DNA from: Streptomyces pilosus
GTDB taxonomy: Bacteria; Actinomycetota; Actinomycetes; Streptomycetales; Streptomycetaceae
Reading direction: 5' to 3'
Assembly (NCBI RefSeq): GCF_014649835.1
Contig: NZ_BMTU01000002.1
Span: 186,001 to 250,000, forward strand
DNA length: 64,000 bases
Below are positions 60,157 to 64,000 of the stretch, piece by piece. A program made the position numbers and the translations under genes. Below the pieces are notes generated by a model. The model ran no database searches and was not told the DNA's origin. It saw nothing but the letters and a program-made list of their open reading frames with translations. Within the stretch, counting starts at the first letter, position 1, and each line of letters opens with the position of its first letter.

Positions 60157-63100
60157 CGGGCGGTGCCTTCCGTATTGGGGAGCTGTACGAGCAGGGTGTC
60201 GAGGTGGTCGAGCCATGCGGCGGCGGTCCGGACCGTCCAGCCGTCCTCGGCGTAGGCGGCGTCGCGTCGCTGGGCCTCGATGTCTTCGTCGCCCTGGTGG
60301 GCGGCCACAACGGCGATCTTGAGGTCGGGAGTCTGCCAGGCGAAGTCCGCCTGCCAGCGGCTGCTTCCGAGCTCGAACCCGAAGACCGGGGCCTGCTTTC
60401 CGTGCTCGGCGAGCGTCTCGGCGAGGCGGAGAAGGGCAGGTGCCTCGTCGGGGTCGTCGCGCAGGATCTCCAGGATGTCTTCGTCCCAGACGGCGTCCCG
60501 GATGATCTTCCGGAGGGCGGCTTCCGCCGGCGAGTCCGTGCTCGGCTCCGAGGCGGCGGGTCGGGCTGTGGTCTCGGGCACGAGGGTGGGCGCGGGGGCG
60601 AGTGCTGCGGCGAGCGAGTCGAGTTCACCCAGGCCACCGCACACGGCGAGAACCTCTACCTCGAAGTCCGCAGCGCTGCTGACGGCGAGCTGGACACCGT
60701 CCCCGCCGACGAGGGACAGGAACTGGGTGATGTTGGTCCAGTACAGCCAGGACCGCCACCGCAGCTTGTGCTCGTCGGTGTCGAGGACAGCGTCGTTGTC
60801 GTTGAGGACCGTCAGAGCGGTCCACCGGAGGTTGTCAGGGGCGGCCGCGTCCAGCGCGAACACGATCGGCAGACCGTGCTCGTCCTGGGTCCGGAACACA
60901 TGAACGGGACCGAGGCTGCCGGCGTCGGGTACCACCGGCTTGCCGTGCCGTGGGCTGGCTCCGAAGGAAGCGAGCTGTTCGCGCAGCGCGGCGACGAGCT
61001 CGCTGCGCTTGCCGGTCGCGGCGACGGCGGTCGTGGCGGAAACAGCAGTGAGGCCAGTGACAAGGGCGCGGGCCCGGCGGGCCCAACGGGTGGCGTCAGG
61101 GTCCCGCAGATAGGCGATGAGCGTGTCGATCGGGTTGGCGAAGACAGCTTCGCCGAAGTGCGCACGGTTGCCGCCGTACTGCTCGTAGGCGGCCTTGGCC
61201 TGCTCCTGGGCGGTGCCCCGGTACGGTGGCCAGACGGGCTTGGTGCGCCCCGGCCGCCGTTCGAACAGATCGATGTCGGCCCAGGTGATCTGAAAGACGA
61301 TCTTTCCGTCGGCACGGAGCCGGGTGCGCTGGGCCGCGTTCTTGGCGATGAGGTTGTGCTCCCGGCTGGCGTGGAACCGGAAGCCTTCCAGATAGACGTG
61401 CACGCTCTGCACCGGACCGCCGACGCGGGTGAAGGTGAAGTCCGTTCGGGTGCCTTCGAGCTGCCGCTGGGCCGTCAGCCTCCAGTGCATCACGTCCGAG
61501 CCGTCGGTAAATCGCAGATGTCCGCTGGCGTGGCCCTCCTCATCCAAGGCCGCGTCGCCGGTGACCTTCACCCAGTCCCGCAGTGCGGTCAGGAAGCGGG
61601 CCTCCAGGTCGGATTCGACCTGAGCGTCCAGCCCGACCAGCCCGGTGTGCTCCACATCGCTGATGTCCCAGCCGTCCTCGCCGTCCCCCTTGAACAGCAG
61701 CGACTCCAGCATGCTGAGCGCCGCCTGGCGCGAGACGACGTCCTGGAACTGCTCGGGGGTGTAGCGGTGCAGACAGCGGTGGCAGGCGCGCCGTTGCTCC
61801 TCGGCGCACGGACATGCCTTGAGCTGTTCGTACGCCCGAGCGAGGGTGTCTCGGAAGGCACGGCGGTCGGTGAGCCGGTCCAGGTAGCCGGTACCGCCCG
61901 GGAGAGAGTCGAAGAGGACCAGGAACCAGCGGCGCTCGCCGCTGTCCATGTCCGGCATGGAGGCCACCGTGGTGTCCAGGTGCTGCGGGTCGCCGCCGAA
62001 GTGCAGGTCGACACCGAGTCGCAGGGCGGCCCGGAAGGAGTGCACCCGTGCGTCGACGTCGGCTGTCGCGGCCGGGATGAGGATCCGCAGGGCTTCGGTC
62101 TGCAGCTGGTGGGCCAGCAGCACCTGCTCCTGCGTGACGCCGTCCTTCTTGCCGCGGCGCAGCGGGCACCACGGGCGGTGGTGCTTGAGCTGCGGGGTGT
62201 GGGCTGCTGCCGATTCAAGGGCGTCGGTGTCGTGGTCGAAGACCGGACGGCCGTCCGCACTCGCGGCCCCGCAGGCGGTGCACACGTGGAAGGGGTTCAG
62301 CCGGACCAGGTGGCCGGCGAAGTCATCTCGGGCAGGAGAATCGTAGCGGACTGGGCCGACGTTGATCCGGCGGATCATCGCCGTGCGGCAGAAGTCCACG
62401 CCGAACGTCTCGCGGTCGTGCCGCCAGGACTTCCCCCGCTCGATCTTCTCGACGGGGATGTCCACCGCGTCCACAACGGTGTAAGAGCGGCGATCACGGT
62501 CGTCCTTGTCGTCCCGGATCCGTGCGTCCTCACGCTTGTCCCGCGACGTCACGGTGGCCGGCTCCACGACCTGGAACAAGCAGGAGCCGTCGTCGGCGAT
62601 CTGGCTCGTCCTGCACCGGGGGCACGGAGAGCGATCGTCGGTGGCGCCCTCGGTGCGTACGTACCCGCACCCTGGGCACACCCTCCAGGTCCGCCACTCC
62701 TGGCGCCCACCCGTCGACAGCTCCAGGCCGGTGATCTCGTGCCGGTAGCCGTTGACGTAGAAGGTGTTGCCCGGCGCCAGCTCCTGGATCGCGAAGCGGC
62801 GGGGCCGCTCATAGGAGAGGGTCTCGGACGTGTACACCACCTTGCCCGTCTTCGGATCGATGCCGTCCTCGCCGTACAGGGTCGCCGACAGTGTCGTCGA
62901 CGAGTCGATGAGGGCGTAGTTCGGCAGCAGACCCAGGTCACACAGCGCGGTCTGCGCCGTGGTGTCGCCCAGGTGGAGCAACTGCCTGCCCACCCCGCGC
63001 CGTTCGGCGTCCAGCTCCGCCTTCTGACGGGCCTGGTCGGGGTCGCTGTCGTGCAGCTCGCCGTGGGCCTCATCGATCTCCCGCAGCCGCGCCCGAAGCG

Positions 63101-64000
63101 CGTCCTCGGCGCGCCGCCACTCGCCTTCCGCCCTCTCTACGGCGCTGCGCAGACCGTGCGTCGCATACGCCTCCAGGTCGGCCCCTGCCTGCTCGCTGAC
63201 GCCGACCGGGAACAGCCGCAGGAACCCCTTGACCAGCTCCTCGCCCTGGTCGAGGGCCAGCTCCACCAGATCGGTCAGATAGCCGGACGGGCCGAACAGG
63301 CGCGGCGCCTTGTGCGGCAGCGCGCGCAGCACGATACCGTCCGCCCGGACGAGACGGCCGGCCGCGGCGAGGTCCAGCAGATGCGCCAGGTACTGGCGAC
63401 GAAGGATCTCGACGGCTGACAGATAGGACCCGGGCGGCACGATCGTGCCCGCGATCAGGTCCTTCGGGCGCTCAAGGAAGTACAGGTCACGGCGCCGCCG
63501 GTCGGGGATGGTCAGCAGGAAGGCATTGCCGGTGCGGCGACCGGCCCGGCCGACCTGCTGAGCGTAGGAGGCGGGGCGGCGCGGCAGCGCGGCCAGCACG
63601 ACGGCGGACAGGTCGCCGATGTCGATGCCCATCTCCAGCGTCGGCGTGCAGGACAGCACATTGGGGTCCTTGAACCCGCCGCCGCGCTTGAACGCCTCCT
63701 CGACCTTCTCGCGCTGGTGCCGCGTCAGCATGCCCGTGTGCTCGGCGGTGACCACCTGATAGGTGCCCGCGCCGAGGTAGAGCCGCCGGTAGTAGTCGTC
63801 CCTGTAGTCGCGGTCGCGATGGTGTACCCCCAGCCCCTCGGGCCGGTCGCCGGCCACAAGGCGGCCCCGTCGGCACCGGTAGGAGGGACAGGGCTGGTCG
63901 TGCCACTGGTTCAGCAGCGACGGATGGACTGTCTGCTCCCAGAAGCACACCGGGCACCGCACGTACGAGACCCGCACCTGCTCGTCGTCCAGCAGCCGGG
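60153..64000 (-). CDS. Large SF2 helicase with zinc ribbons and DUF1998, N-terminal part outside the window
   Basis: About 1281 C-terminal residues are visible; the frame is open to the window end. Visible order: a zinc ribbon (CPVCFWEQ, then CPSYRCRRG), the SF2 helicase C half (VLSCTPTLEMGIDIGDLSAV and YAQQVGRAGRRTGNAF), a helical part, a second ribbon (CPGCGYVRTEG, CPRCRTS), a third Cys pair (HVCTACGA), then the DUF1998 region with SLPGGTGYLDRLTDRRAFRD and the cluster CPCAEEQRRACHRCLHRYTP. At the C terminus FGFELGSSRWQADFAWQTPD resembles a DUF559/Vsr-type nuclease fold, although the Glu-x-Lys is not obvious. It resembles DruE, DrmA/B or MrfA-like helicases. It ends overlapping the ParE-UvrD start. 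Inference: a DNA-translocating defence helicase. Confidence 0.8.
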   Translation of the reverse strand, partial: RLLDDEQVRVSYVRCPVCFWEQTVHPSLLNQWHDQPCPSYRCRRGRLVAGDRPEGLGVHHRDRDYRDDYYRRLYLGAGTYQVVTAEHTGMLTRHQREKVEEAFKRGGGFKDPNVLSCTPTLEMGIDIGDLSAVVLAALPRRPASYAQQVGRAGRRTGNAFLLTIPDRRRRDLYFLERPKDLIAGTIVPPGSYLSAVEILRRQYLAHLLDLAAAGRLVRADGIVLRALPHKAPRLFGPSGYLTDLVELALDQGEELVKGFLRLFPVGVSEQAGADLEAYATHGLRSAVERAEGEWRRAEDALRARLREIDEAHGELHDSDPDQARQKAELDAERRGVGRQLLHLGDTTAQTALCDLGLLPNYALIDSSTTLSATLYGEDGIDPKTGKVVYTSETLSYERPRRFAIQELAPGNTFYVNGYRHEITGLELSTGGRQEWRTWRVCPGCGYVRTEGATDDRSPCPRCRTSQIADDGSCLFQVVEPATVTSRDKREDARIRDDKDDRDRRSYTVVDAVDIPVEKIERGKSWRHDRETFGVDFCRTAMIRRINVGPVRYDSPARDDFAGHLVRLNPFHVCTACGAASADGRPVFDHDTDALESAAAHTPQLKHHRPWCPLRRGKKDGVTQEQVLLAHQLQTEALRILIPAATADVDARVHSFRAALRLGVDLHFGGDPQHLDTTVASMPDMDSGERRWFLVLFDSLPGGTGYLDRLTDRRAFRDTLARAYEQLKACPCAEEQRRACHRCLHRYTPEQFQDVVSRQAALSMLESLLFKGDGEDGWDISDVEHTGLVGLDAQVESDLEARFLTALRDWVKVTGDAALDEEGHASGHLRFTDGSDVMHWRLTAQRQLEGTRTDFTFTRVGGPVQSVHVYLEGFRFHASREHNLIAKNAAQRTRLRADGKIVFQITWADIDLFERRPGRTKPVWPPYRGTAQEQAKAAYEQYGGNRAHFGEAVFANPIDTLIAYLRDPDATRWARRARALVTGLTAVSATTAVAATGKRSELVAALREQLASFGASPRHGKPVVPDAGSLGPVHVFRTQDEHGLPIVFALDAAAPDNLRWTALTVLNDNDAVLDTDEHKLRWRSWLYWTNITQFLSLVGGDGVQLAVSSAADFEVEVLAVCGGLGELDSLAAALAPAPTLVPETTARPAASEPSTDSPAEAALRKIIRDAVWDEDILEILRDDPDEAPALLRLAETLAEHGKQAPVFGFELGSSRWQADFAWQTPDLKIAVVAAHQGDEDIEAQRRDAAYAEDGWTVRTAAAWLDHLDTLLVQLPNTEGTAR

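Noticed and set aside
58306-60255. 649-codon plus-strand frame opposite the ParE-UvrD gene
   Set aside because: Antisense shadow; its Leu-Arg repeat comes only from reading the hexanucleotide repeat on the other strand.
60204-63419. 1071-codon plus-strand frame opposite the large helicase
   Set aside because: Antisense shadow of a gene with definite helicase and zinc-ribbon motifs; no ribosome site and no family-like features.

Overview
The window is high-GC DNA with GTG and TTG starts, tightly overlapping operons, a complete conservon (cvnA-D), a GH15 glucoamylase and DUF317, DUF6082 and DUF6415 type proteins. All of this points to a Streptomyces or close relative. The species cannot be named from the sequence. 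The window is cut through a gene at both ends.

Layout. (1) 1-4160: the 3' part of an unknown gene, then an IS5-family element whose apparent terminal repeats also enclose a small passenger gene, then a phage-type tyrosine integrase. (2) 4598-19176: a defence-rich block. It holds a 1502-residue NACHT/STAND ATPase with a C-terminal PD-(D/E)xK nuclease-like domain, a complete jetABCD (Wadjet, SMC-like anti-plasmid) operon on the minus strand, and a stand-alone nuclease-like DUF5655 protein. A tRNA 5'-half remnant lies between jetA and that protein. (3) 19351-37121: a decayed conjugative module, all on the minus strand. It contains a VirD4/TraG coupling protein in an overlapping operon with a C5-cytosine methyltransferase and a DnaB-N-like protein, several DUF317 proteins (one a multiply frameshifted pseudogene), a relaxase-like protein without its expected histidines, and many small plasmid-type unknowns. 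Several of its genes have a good ribosome binding site but a CTG, GTA or GTC codon where the start should be. (4) 37189-44517: an FxLD-type class I lanthipeptide locus with precursor and N-terminal-only dehydratase. Its LanC-like cyclase is cut off before the last zinc-ligand motif and fused to the tail of an unrelated gene, so the locus looks broken. Upstream are DUF6082, DUF6624, acyltransferase-like, LuxR-type HTH and acyl-CoA dehydrogenase genes. (5) 44604-50328: a cvnA-B-C-D conservon with a GAF-domain gene, then a GH15 enzyme. (6) 50418-56300: ordinary chromosomal genes (TrmO, CutA, two HTH/TPR regulators, an anti-sigma-type ATPase, a nucleotidyltransferase). (7) 56698-64000: a second defence-like locus, with a PD-(D/E)xK protein convergent with an operon of a very large zinc-ribbon/DUF1998 SF2 helicase (cut by the window end) and a RelE/ParE-UvrD fusion helicase.

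How the parts may work together: Wadjet normally blocks circular plasmids, NACHT proteins are anti-phage sensors, and the helicase operon resembles Druantia/DISARM-class machinery. Two defence blocks therefore flank a decayed conjugative region and a truncated biosynthetic cluster. The strongest candidates for an undescribed system are the NACHT-nuclease protein and the DUF1998 helicase plus ParE-UvrD pair with its convergent nuclease. Family assignments rest on motif reading only; no searches were run.
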